A stretch of 64,000 nt of DNA, taken from assembly GCA_008508345.1 (NCBI GenBank), contig QNGE01002710.1, forward strand, positions 8,126 to 72,125, written 5' to 3'. The stretch's first letter is position 1; each line of letters opens with the position of its first letter. Positions 54,600 through 64,000 of this stretch are shown here, in pieces. The notes beneath the pieces are model-generated. The model had not been told where the DNA came from, made no database searches, and was given only the letters and a program-made list of their open reading frames with translations. A program made the translations under genes and the position numbers. The stretch comes from Paragonimus westermani. Lineage: Eukaryota > Platyhelminthes > Trematoda > Plagiorchiida > Troglotrematidae.

Positions 54600-54920
54600 A
54601 TAAAACGGTTGATTTGCTACATCAATAAGGAGTCCACAGGTTGAACACTGTAACATCCCGACTCTGACTGCCTGTAGCACTTGTGGCCCGAATCTGGAGC
54701 GATATGGAGGTACCGAAGAACAACGTTCTTCCGAAATAGGGATTCCGACAACAATCCTAAAAAGTGAAACAATACGAACAAGCGTGAGCCGGAGGCCCAG
54801 TAAGCCAAACTAAAAAGGCACCGACGACACAGCAGCACGCCCCGTTACACATTTCGAATGCAAGTCGTGCGCGTCTGCTGGTTCTGGATGCGCGTTACAA
54901 CCACTGGCCTAATGCTCAAG
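54600..54920 (-). repeat. Exon-like module (WW-like), degenerate copy
   Basis: Read on the minus strand this aligns with 62435-62730. Both start with GTAACGCGCA, then a GCGCGCAC block, GTGTAACGGGGCGTGCTGCT, TGGCTTACTGGGCC, a TTCGTATTGTTTC acceptor-like tract, ATTGTTG/ACTGTTG plus AATCCCTA/AACCCCTA, and end near ATGTTACAGT. Here the intron donor region is deleted and the WW-like frame is broken. Confidence 0.7.
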
Positions 54921-55984
54921 ATCACATCATTAAAAGAGGTGCTTGAAGGATGAAGGGGATGTAGTGGCGAAGAATTTGATCATTATTCCACGTAAATGGT
55001 TTCGGAGAAATATGCAGAAAATTGGTTCATGATGACGGGAGGTGGGAACCCACATACTTTCGCGGGGAGCGGATGGACCTCTCGACCGGACGTCATTCTT
55101 CGCTCAAATTCCAAAACATTTTGAGGAGTTGGCGGATCTCCCAACCATTGCGAGATCTCGGGTGTTTGGGCGGGGTGGAATGTCTTCCCGCGCGGAATAT
55201 ATCAGCGAAACTAAGGATGGGAAGCGTAATCGCGCAACAAACGGGAGAACGTAAAGCTGGCCATGTCAGCAATGACGAACGATGGAACATGAATCTCTGG
55301 CCAAACCTTTTACATGACGTTATTAGCATTGTCTTAATTGATGATATATACCATATGCGAACAGCGGTTATCAAATAACGAGAGGAGATCAATTATCAAC
55401 TCTCTCTAGTATACCATTACTGCCCAATTTAGATGTTGATTGTCTCTGTACGGCCGGTATATAGAATGACGAGAATGTTTGCCGGTTAGTCTATCAGTGG
55501 GAGATAAAAGAAGAGTTGCGACTCAAGGTTATTATGTAGTCACAAGACGAACAGGCTGAGTTTTTTGTTTTTCAAACAATTTTAACATGTTCAGCATTTG
55601 CATGATGGTTTACAACACAGACAGGCAACTTACCAATAAGTATAGAGTATGGACCTACGAGGATGGTTGGGTTATTACTAACGGACGTGTATATTAACAT
55701 ATACATGCATTGACTATAGACATGACTTCCTGTTAGCTGGCAAGTTTAAAGTAAAAGGTCTATCCTGAAATTGGTAGTTTTGATCAGTTTGAGATGTGCG
55801 TGACGTGACATTACGCAACACGGAGGGTTCTCTGTAAGGTGTTATTAGGTCTGTTTCCAAACATAACGCCCTCATACATGTAGGGCTTGAAAATGGACAC
55901 GACGTTTGTTGTTGTTAGGAAAGTTTATAAGCTTCATTTGAACTTGTTTATATTCTTGCTAGCTCCAATTGCATAAGGATGCTC
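54921..55984. other. No recognised feature
   Basis: A 118-codon frame (55022-55378, +) and the 99-codon frame opposite it have no recognised motif. The right end may contain eroded endonuclease sequence of the F1 copy that starts at 55985. Confidence 0.3.
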
Positions 55985-56029
55985 GTTCATTCATTCTGAA
56001 ACTTCCAGAACGCAGAGTTTAACGCACTA

Positions 56030-57047
56030 AGGACGTTCTTAAGCACACTCAGCCTTACATCCGACTCAGCGAACTTGAACTACCTTTCCTTTGAAGCTGC
56101 CATTCACGGAGCCGATGAGGCATTTGTTCCTAGAAAACTATGGAAGTTCTCCTCTCGTGCACCGCTCCCGCGGAACATACGCCGCCTTCTTAAATTACGT
56201 TCTCGTCTATTCTCTGAACAGAAGCTAACGGATAGGCCAGAGGATCTAGAGGCCTTTTGCTCTGTACGAAACAGGTGCAAGCGGGAAATCCGGCAACACA
56301 CCCAACACGTGCAGTCGAAAATCCTACAAATAGCTCACGAAAATAAGAATTTTCTTTTCAAGTATAAACGACGTCAGAGAAAAACTAAGCCCTCAGCGCT
56401 TTCTCTGCGGCTTCCCGATGGGGAAACCTCCTCCAATCCCCCAAGTGGTTGCCGAGATGTTCAGAGAATACTACTCATCAGTCTACAACGTGAATCTGCC
56501 AAACTGGCTTCCAGTTCTCCCGCAGAGGCACTTCCAACAACCCATCCTGACAGCTGACTTTTCTGTGTCTGACGTTCAGGACCTCTTGCTCAAGATCGAT
56601 CCTTATAGTGCCATGGGACCAGACAAGATCCATTCCCGGATCCTCAAAGAAGCGGCCGTCGGTTTGGCAGTGCTTCTCTTCGATCTGTTTGAATAGACAC
56701 TTCGGACAGGCACTATTCCTGAGGCATGGAAAGAGGCCACTGTCTCACCCATATTCAAAACAGGCGATCGTCACTCTCCTGCTAGTTATCGGCCCATCAG
56801 CCTTATTAGCATCCCATGCAAGATAATGGAGCGACTGTTAAAACACACCATCTTCAAGCATTTCATCTCAAATAACCTCTTCTCCTCGACCCAGCATGGC
56901 TTTCTTCCTGAGCAGTCATGCATAACTTATATGTTAATCTTCATGGATAGCCTAACAGGTCAAAGACAATGGTCACATCTCGGATGCTCTCTTCTTCGAC
57001 TTTGCCAAAGCCTTCGACCGTGTCCCACACGGTCCTCTGCTGCATAA
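56030..57047 (+). pseudogene. F1 copy 3, linker and reverse transcriptase fingers
   Basis: Two overlapping frames cover this segment. The first (to 56557) carries the linker, with PEDLEAFCSVRNRCKREIRQ, also found in copy 2. The second (56418-57047) carries MFREYYSSVYN, GPDKIHSRILKEA, SYRPISLISIPCKIMERLL and TQHGFLPEQSC, with one in-frame TAG at 56694-56696. The frame change lies between about 56420 and 56450. After 57000 the palm continues in a third frame. Confidence 0.88.
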
Positions 57048-57162
57048 ACTAAAAGCCTATGGGATCCAAGGAGAAGTTCTCCGCTGGATAACCTCCTTTC
57101 TTGGTAACAGGACATTCAGAGTAAAAACCGGTTTAGGCCTTTCGTCCCCATCCCCAGTCTCT

Positions 57163-58042
57163 GTGGGGGTCCCTCAAGGATCGGTACTTAGTCCATTGTT
57201 GTTTCTTATTTACATCAATGATCTCCCCGAGTTGATCTCCAGCAACGCTCTCCTTTATGCCGACGACTTAAAAATCTGGAACGCCTGTGACCCCAATGCA
57301 TTGCAGATTGACCTTGATCATATTAAGTGCTGGTCGGAGTCTCCCTCTAAACGACAGTAAGTGTGCGCACATGTCACTCGGAGGAGACTCCGGGAATCTA
57401 TTCGTGATACATGGTGTACAAAGTGTAGTAGATATCACGAAAGTAGACCTCAAGAAAGACCTAGGGATCTGGCTATCGTCTGGTTTGTCCTTCTCTTATC
57501 ATCACCAGCTGGCCGCCAAAAGGGGTCTCATGACTCTCGGGATGATCAAACGAACCTTTCTCCGGATTGACAAGCGCGCCTTTCACATGCTTTACAGAGT
57601 CTACATAAGACCATTGCTTGAGTATGCCAATCAAGTCGTCTACACCGGTTTGAAGGACATACTCGCCATTGAACGTGTCCAGCAAGTAGCCACCGAAATG
57701 GTCACTGGCTTACGGCATCTATCCTACGAGTCTCGCCTTGAAATTCTCGATCTTTATCCACTTGAGTTTCGTAGACTCCGCTGCGACTTAATTCTCACAC
57801 ACTTTCCCTTTAGCACGGGATTTGTGCAACAATCCTGTACCCTAGTAAGTGAAAACAGTCGGAGAGGCCACGACAAGAAGCCCTATAAGCTTGGACCTCG
57901 GAACTTCCTGAGACAACAGTTCTTCTCTTATAGGGTTATCAACTACTGGAACGACCTACCATTAGAGATTGTTAGCTGCTCTTCTAAAGACCATCTCAAA
58001 GTGTTATTAGGTTCTCACCTACTTAATAAACCGTTGAATTAA
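57163..58042 (+). pseudogene. F1 copy 3, reverse transcriptase palm and thumb
   Basis: The palm frame (to 57360) has GVPQGSVLSPLLF and an intact YADD followed by LKIWNA. The thumb frame (57287-58042, 251 codons) contains LKKDLGIWLSSGLSFSYHHQ, RVYIRPLLEYANQVVY, LEILDLYPLEFRRLRCDLIL and RVINYWNDLPLEIV, then stops. These are the standard motifs 5 to 7 and C-terminal block of CR1-like polymerases. Only one frameshift (near 57330) separates palm from thumb, making this the least damaged polymerase of the window. Confidence 0.92.
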
Positions 58043-58260
58043 TAATTTAACCTGTTTTGCTAGATTATTATTTTATTCTGTTGTTGGTAGTTTCTGTAAC
58101 ACCTAAGAGCGGTGTCACACCCCGTTTTCAATGACTGCCTTCCAGGTCAACAGAAAACCGCCGAACATCGAAACGAACAAACTGACTGGATCCGGGTAGA
58201 TTGGGCCCCCAGCCTCGAACCCGTGTACAAATCGCTGAAATCTCTGATTCCAGATATAGG
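58043..58260 (+). mobile_element. F1 3' UTR, sense-strand copy
   Basis: This defines the family tail. It contains the complement of the blocks seen at 7640-7840: AGCGGTGTCACACCCCGTTTTCAATGACTGCC (read in parts), CAACAGAAAACCGCC, GGATCCGGGTAGATTGGGCC and GCCTCGAACCCGTGTACAAA. The element ends within a few bases of 58260, where F2 copy C begins in the opposite orientation. No long poly-A is present. Confidence 0.8.
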
Positions 58261-58261
58261 A

Positions 58262-60962
58262 TTATTTTATTAGAAAAAATGTGAACGAAGTTTTTCCAGG
58301 AGTTAGTATTTGCCAAGGTGAAGTCCTTTTTCCTGAGATTACACTCCGGCATGTGTTGTGAGCGAGTCGCGAGGCTGACGTTGGATTAATTGCCACAGAC
58401 CAGATTATACATGAGTGAAAGGTTAACTTTGAGTCACCGTAACCAAATAGGATCGAGCGCAAGCGTCTGATGGCGTTCTCTGTATCTCGGAGATGGATAA
58501 CCTAATAAGCTTTACGTGAATGTACGTTGGAGGCTTCCCAGTGTTAGCCCACAAAACTTGCGCAGGTGGCCATATGTGAACGTGCGGAACTCAAACTGGA
58601 GACGTACACATAGTGTATATAGGTGTAATCGTGCAGCACGTAGAAAAAAACGAGGGTTTACTGAAACATACCGTCCTTCTGGTTTCAGCGACTAGGAACG
58701 ATATGCGTTGTGCGGAGTTGAATGAGTTTGAGTAGCGTAAACCCAGGTCAAGTACTGTGTTGGCGGTTGATATGTTGCGACCGCCAACTTTATAGAGCCA
58801 TCTGGTACGTGACAACCATGCACAACGATAGTGGATTTATTGGATGAAAACTTCATCAGCCCGGTTTGACACCAAATCTCTAATGACATGAGGTCCTTGC
58901 ATATATTTTCTAAACATAGATTTAGATTGCCAGAGGAAAATTGTGAACAAGTTTGATATCATCAGCGAATAGTTTGCCGTGCTTGATAACTTCATGTATA
59001 TCGCTTATATATATGAAAAGGAGTAACGGTCCGTTTTATCACCCCACTAGTGACTGGTTTGGGCGATGAGCCATTGTCCCCTACTTTCACTGTTTGTCTG
59101 CGGCCTGTAAAGTATGAAGGAAACCAGCTAATCAATGTATCACATGTACCGAAGGATGCTATTTTCGGCAGAGAACGCCTGAGTTACACGATCGGAAGCC
59201 TTCGTCATGTTCAACAGTATAGTGCTAAATGCCTCTCTAGCGTCAGTAGATTCCGTCACATGATTAAGGAATTCTAGCAAAATATGAGTTAAAAATTTGA
59301 CAGATTTCTACAAGATCATCAACAATGGCGTGTCACTAATGAGATGGCAAGGTCTATGCCACTGTCCCTGCGTCTCATCAACTGCATCAACTGCGAGCTC
59401 TCATCTGTGCTGTTAAACGCACCTTTTCTTCACTCATATGAGGCATTTTGGTTCTATATTCAATTGCATTGAACATTTTGTGCATTTGCATGATGGGAGA
59501 GAAGTCGCATGTTTCCGGTACAGTGGTTTAAGACTTTACAGCTTAATCTGGGGTGGAAAGTTTGCCGTTATATTACGCCTTATAACAATTTGGCCATTGC
59601 GGGGCTAGGGTGTTTGTGCAGGATTTGGAGTGTTCATCAAATGCCTCCGTTGCAATAGCAGGATCGGAGGTGAGAAAATATGTGGTCCACTCCAGAGATC
59701 TCAGCAGTGTGGAGAACACGTTGTAGTTGACGAATTTAGTTTGGCGGTAGTGTATGACGGTCGACTGTTTTACAGCTGGAAGTTGACTATGTTCACTTCC
59801 TGAAAATCATTCCAAGACGGATATGGTATCAGAAGAGGTGCCTGTGGTAAAGATGAGGTCCGAAGTGTGGTCTTGCCTAGTAGGCGCTAAAACATGTTGG
59901 CGCCGTCCGTTTACTTGGACACATGCAAGGAACGCAGTTTGACTGGCAGGGGTAGTGGAGAAGGCCCATTAGATATTGGGCATGTTGAAGTCTCCGCCAA
60001 TTATTTTGTGCTGTGGAGGTAAGGATGATACATAGTTCAGTCCATTAATACGGTTCGTCATGTCATCCTGAGTGGCGTTAGATGGTCTGTAGACACATCT
60101 TAAGAGTAATTCACAAGATCCAGTCGACACTAACAGCCACAAGGAGTCATCTATCCTACCATGACGTGGTTAATCGAGTGTGGTTACAGAGTAATATTCC
60201 CTTAGGTAGATTAAACATCATCCACTTCGTTCTACACCAAGATTTCTGCTGAACGTGTGATAACATATAAGGTTCAGTTGTGTGTGTAGAGTCTCAAGGT
60301 TGCACCAAGCTTCAGTGATTAGAATAATATAAGGATTATGTAAGAAGATAAAGAATCTAAAGATATGCGCCTTATTAATCAGCAAACGTGCATTGAGAAG
60401 CAATAAACCTGGTGCATTTTTTCCTGTTCGGCACCACTTCTAGACCTTCAAAAATGTCTAAAATAGAAATACCTTCGTGAGTCAAAGACTCTGGTAACGT
60501 CGCTTGGTTTGACGTCTTTGACTAATAAGCTGCCGGTGTCTTGTCTTATTTGAGCCAGTTTTCGCGTAGATGGCTTGCAGTCCAGACGATCCGTTGATTT
60601 CTATATGAGCACATTCATTCGCATACACTATTTTGTCAGTTGCTTCCACGATCGAGGTCCCCCCAACGCTCGGCACGCTGTTAAAACTTTCAACATCCAA
60701 TGTTAGATCAATCAGGCCTGCAAACGTTTTCTCTTTGATGGTGTTAGCATTGTCGGCGGGATCGCTGGTACCTTCGGGAGTGGTGCGACAAAGCAAGGCC
60801 GCGCGATCTTTGAGACCCAGTTTATCATTTTTGAACATCGTGCTGTTTCGATGCGTCCTGGATCACATGGTTAGGGACGAAAATCCTGCCCAGTAAAAGC
60901 TTTTGGCATTCTCTTTCAAGAGGCGTTCTGTCGTCCATAACTTCTAACAACTTGAGCGAGGT
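58262..60962 (-). mobile_element. CR1-like LINE family F2, copy C (ORF1 end to polymerase end)
   Basis: Read leftwards from 60962. ORF1 C-terminus: DRTPLERECQK (about 60930), then the 118-codon frame 60838-60482. The ORF2 start has LLNARLLINKAHIFRFFIFL and PYIILITEAW (60403-60218). An endonuclease motif corresponding to GGDFNMPNI lies near 59970-60010. Polymerase: SLPKIASFGTCDTLISWFPS and VTSGVI (about 59180-59060), an intact FADD followed by IKLV (about 58960), MKFSSNKSTIVVHGCHVPDG (58870-58810), and a thumb ending near 58262. Frameshifts and stops are frequent. The 3' end is cut at the junction with the F1 copy. Confidence 0.82.
60482..60962 (-). pseudogene. F2 copy C, ORF1 C-terminal fragment
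   Basis: A 118-codon frame (60838-60482), with an upstream segment in another frame containing DRTPLERECQK, equals the C-terminal part of the intact ORF1 at 52.4-53.6 kb, where the sequence is DKTPLQREVLR. It includes the AGLIDLTLD block matching NLIDLIVYLD. The N-terminal two thirds are absent because copy D abuts at about 60963. Confidence 0.65.
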
Positions 60963-61850
60963 TTTAGACTAACTCTAGTCCAGAAGGTATTGGACACCAA
61001 TCATTTTGTACTGTGCAGTCAAGGTTGATACTCAATCCAATCAATCAATGAAGTGCGTCGTATCTTCTTGGGTGCCGTTAGGTTTCCTGCAGACATCCTG
61101 AGAGTAATCCACATGATCCAGTTGACACTAACAGTCACAAGAGATTTAGCACATATCAAGACACGGCTCATCACGTATGGTTACAGAATATTACTCCTTC
61201 AAGTAAGTGAAACATCCTCCACCACGGTTTCTGTGAACCATAATAAACTATAACATTTAGTTGTGTGTCTGAAAACCGAGGGGTACATCAAGTTTCACTG
61301 ATAAGAGTAAGGTGAGAAGATAAACGATCCAGAAAGGTGTGTATCTGATTCGTTAGTGAGCTGCTGTGAAAAGCAACAAACGGTGCATTTTCTCGCATTT
61401 GGCCCCAGTTTTATACCTGTTAAAATGTTTAAAACAGAAGGGTGTTTAATATTCAAAGACTGGTGTCGTCGCTTGGAGTAGTGCGATTATAATAGGCCCA
61501 TTACTGGCTTATTTGGCGTCGACTCCGTCTGAATCTGCGACAGAAGGTATCGGAAAATTTCCGGCAAGTTATCGTGGAGTATCGGAACCATGGAGAGTGG
61601 AATTTTTAGAGGGATTTTGAACTGTGTTTTACTAGAAAAAGGTTGAAATAAATAAGTCATGCCCACACACTTTTTATCCTCAAAGAGACTACGGGGTGCG
61701 TTTAGGTGGGCACTCAGTGTATGGGCTGGTTGCAATGAAAGTGGTGTTGAACGTAAGGTAATGAACTCTTTTGGGGCCTCAGTTGTGCCGTGCACCAGAA
61801 AATGCGTCACTAGAGAGGTTGCTTTATAAAGCAGAAGCCTAGAGCGGGGT
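60963..61850 (-). mobile_element. CR1-like LINE family F2, copy D (ORF1 end and early endonuclease)
   Basis: Minus-strand similarity to copy C: a block ending LNILTGIKLGPNARKC (about 61420) equals the copy C segment LDIFEGLEVVPNRKKC, followed by SSLTNQIHTFL, the NARSLxNKIHxF endonuclease start. Similarity runs through the LLW...VVEDVSLT region to the position of the GDF motif (about 60985), where it stops at the copy C boundary. The 107-codon frame 61810-61487 covers the ORF1 end. Confidence 0.62.
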
Positions 61851-62434
61851 GTTCGTGAAAACTGTATCCTTTTAGATGCTGGAAACGGATTTGCGTTCTC
61901 TTGCTTGTTGATTCCCTCCTGAGGCCAAGAAAGAAAACTTGAGCGGCTCGCGGGGTAGTCGTTTGAGAAGGGTATATTGTCACCAATAACCCACTGGTAT
62001 GTGTGTTGTGGATTGTTACAGGATAGTTTCAGAATTGGAACACTGGCCTATCCCTGATTGTGGACAGTCAAAGTCTCCGCGCCGATAGGTTGGGAACTAG
62101 ACGCTTCATTTAATTCAATATAAGCAAAGTTGATCGTATGTCCTCGTTTGCAAGCATGAACCAGGATACCGTATGCCAGGCGCGCTGTTCAAAAGGACGG
62201 GATCCACTGAAAGATTAATAAAGTCGGGGAATTTGTTCCCATTCAAAGCAATAGAATGGTCGAGAGGATGATTATATACCCAAGTGGGACGCGAAAAGGT
62301 CAGGCGACGCGATCACTGGGGTATATTTTCAAAATTGCATACGGTCACACTAATTCTGCCATTGTATAATTAAACTGTCATCAATGCCATGGATTCTTTG
62401 GCCAAGTAAGTTAAGTAAGCGAGGTTTGGTAACT
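61851..62434. other. No recognised feature
   Basis: The right part of F2 copy D may extend a little here. No coding signature or repeat was recognised. Confidence 0.3.
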
Positions 62435-62730
62435 GTAACGCGCAACCGAAACCAGCGAGCGCGCACGGATTGAATTTGAGTTGTGTAACGGGGCGTGCTG
62501 CTATGTTGTTGGTGCCGTTTTGGCTCTCGTTTGTGTAAGTCGTGTACATGGCTTACTGGGCCTTTGGCTCATGTGTGTTCGTATTGTTTCTCTTTACAGA
62601 ACTGTTGCTCGAACCCCTACTTCGAAAGAGCGTTGTCCCCTGGTGCGCCCACGCTGCCCGAAGGTTGGACCGCGAAGTCACGGGCATTCAAAGTAGAGAC
62701 GGCTGGCCAGAATGTTACAGTAACCTACGT
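62435..62730 (+). repeat. Exon-like module with mini-intron and WW-like frame, better copy
   Basis: A GC-rich leader (GTAACGCGCAACC...) precedes the frame MCNGACCYVVGAVLALVC, which starts at a GTG or nearby ATG around 62481-62495. A canonical donor GTAAGT at about 62537 and acceptor TTTCTCTTTACAG at about 62601 define an intron of about 65 nt. Removing it keeps frame into NPYFERALSPGAP, then LPEGWTAKSRAF and VTYVNHKT. LPEGW plus YVNHKT is the signature of a WW domain, a small proline-motif-binding fold, though the second tryptophan is missing (frame to 62797). A degenerate copy lies at 54600-54920 (-), so this is a repeat. Nature unknown. Confidence 0.55.
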
Positions 62731-64000
62731 TAACCACAAAACGTTTGTAAACTCACTGGTCGTAAATATTCCACTACTTATTCACACCTGGTGTTGAATC
62801 GTTCCACTCAAGCCAGATTTTCAGATAATGTGGATAGAACTATCTTTTTCTCTTACTAAGAAACTGATGGGAAGAATAGTGTTCATTTTTAAGGGAAATA
62901 ACTGTTTAGTCACTGGTTAGACTGAGTTCGGTCCCATAGTGTGTGCGGGACACACTTTAGTGGATTGTATGACCAGAGCCTTCGCAGATTTTGAGCTCGC
63001 CACTACCTGACGGTACGGTGGATTCGTTAGCTGTTTTACTTTGTCGCGCCCGGAGCTCCCATGATGGATTTGACTACTAAGCATTTCTAACATTTTTGCT
63101 TCAGATATTTTGTACACCTGTAACCGTATTCGTGTGTTTTACTGTTAATATTTTACATTCAAATAACCATTCACAATACGCTTACTTTATCTGTCTCTCT
63201 GCCTGCTGGATGGTCCTCTTAAGTACGTCCTGCACGTCATGAATGATATCCACTTCCTGGTAAACAGAGTATAGGATAAGGTTCTTATTGGGTGAAGTAC
63301 TTTTAATAGTGTGTGGTTTTACTCACGACAGTTAGCTGCAGTTAACTTAGCTTACTGAAAGAAGCTTGCAGGATATTGATTTCACGGCTATTAAATTATT
63401 ATCGTAAAGCGCTGTCCGACTTGCGCATCGCTCCTTTAAAATAATTAGAAAGAACTTACGTATATGCGACGAAGTTCATCGCTTAGCAATATTTTTGTGC
63501 ATTGCACTGTTTACCCAGCCAAAGTTGGCTCAGTGGTTTATGCACGATAACGAAACAGAAATTTGGTTCTCCAATGCTTAATGTGAATCATCGAGGTCAC
63601 TCTCCGATCAAGCACTCGTGCGCAGGTTAGTTTATAACCTGTTAATCAATATGATATCTATCTTAATTCAACTCATGATAGCAGTCTGATAACCATTCAC
63701 GGATAAAAACAAATTTCAGATCCGTTGGAAGCAGATTAAGAAAATCGACTTACTATATGTGAGAAATCGTTCATCTAAGTGGGCCTTATCAACATTTTCT
63801 ACGCCTGCTCATAGCTTCCCTAAGCGGTTGCAATGGGGAAACCACATGTGGCACAGTTGGTATAAACCGAAGTATGTGTTGGTAGTGGTGACGCGACCTA
63901 CTTCATCGCGCCGGGTTCGCTTAAGTACATCAGTGTTAAAACCACTCTGAGCAGCCATGAGGAGTGGTTAGACTACTGTATTAGGTAATGTTAGTCTGTC
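62731..64000. other. No recognised feature
   Basis: The WW-like frame ends at 62797. Beyond it only short frames without signature are present, up to the window edge. Confidence 0.3.

Larger units (their letters stand above)
55985..58260 (+). mobile_element. CR1-like LINE family F1, copy 3 (best preserved polymerase)
   Basis: The copy begins in the endonuclease-RT linker, with no endonuclease upstream (5'-truncated). Order: linker with FVPRKLWKFSSRAPLP (about 56130), fingers with DPYSAMGPDKIHSRILKEA (about 56600) and HSPASYRPISLISIP, STQHGFLPEQSC (about 56890), FDFAKAFDRVPHGPLL-type block (about 57000), GVPQGSVLSPLLFLIYINDL (57166-57225), catalytic YADD (57256-57267), and thumb ending at a stop at 58040-58042. 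One in-frame TAG (56694-56696) and three frame changes break it. The 3' UTR (58043-58260) is the sense version of the tails at 7640, 11040 and 23500. Confidence 0.92.

Overview
The window is eukaryotic and most likely comes from a flatworm, probably a digenean trematode. The reasons are introns as short as 34 nt in a conserved gene, trematode-type RTE, CR1-like and BEL/Pao retroelements, an exceptionally long ATT microsatellite, and almost no long open reading frames. By eye the base composition is moderate, not strongly AT-rich, which argues against Schistosoma and fits a fasciolid, opisthorchiid or paragonimid better. Species cannot be fixed from the sequence alone.

One cellular gene can be recognised. 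The 5' end of a TRRAP/Tra1 homologue (the giant HEAT-repeat PI3K-related pseudokinase scaffold of SAGA and NuA4/TIP60) lies on the minus strand at about 6814-4360. Eight phase-consistent exons encode about 334 residues, and a ninth is tentative. Most introns are 34-57 nt; two are longer (346 and 815 nt). The rest of the gene was not found in positions 1-4360 and probably continues beyond the left edge.

Nearly everything else is retroelement debris, mostly in the same (minus) orientation as TRRAP. Left part: an RTE-type reverse transcriptase end at 1-477 (+), a CR1-like LINE (family F1) at 7640-10700 (-), its tail at 11040-11170, a second F1 copy at 12640-14830 (-), and another degenerate reverse transcriptase at 15950-17000 (-). 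Middle: two essentially identical 1076-bp blocks (19723-20798 and 28957-30032), each a head-to-tail dimer of a 523-bp unit, enclose 8.2 kb that holds a decayed BEL/Pao element (24180-28820, +). Then come reverse transcriptase fragments at 33400-35190, a perfect (ATT)n tract of about 302 bp, a probable ORF1/linker remnant at 40380-41670 and another reverse transcriptase at 43690-44290.

Right part: four copies of a second CR1-like family (F2) lie at 45480-48250, 51270-53640, 58262-60962 and 60963-61850 (all -). One of them keeps an intact 406-codon ORF1. A plus-strand F1 copy at 55985-58260 abuts one F2 copy tail-to-tail. Two copies of a roughly 290-bp exon-like module with a 65-nt mini-intron and a WW-domain-like reading frame lie at 54600-54920 (-) and 62435-62730 (+).

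The items that look least explained are the dimeric 523-bp repeat with its junction-crossing reading frame, and the intron-bearing WW-like module. Family assignments rest on motif recognition by eye; no database search was possible.
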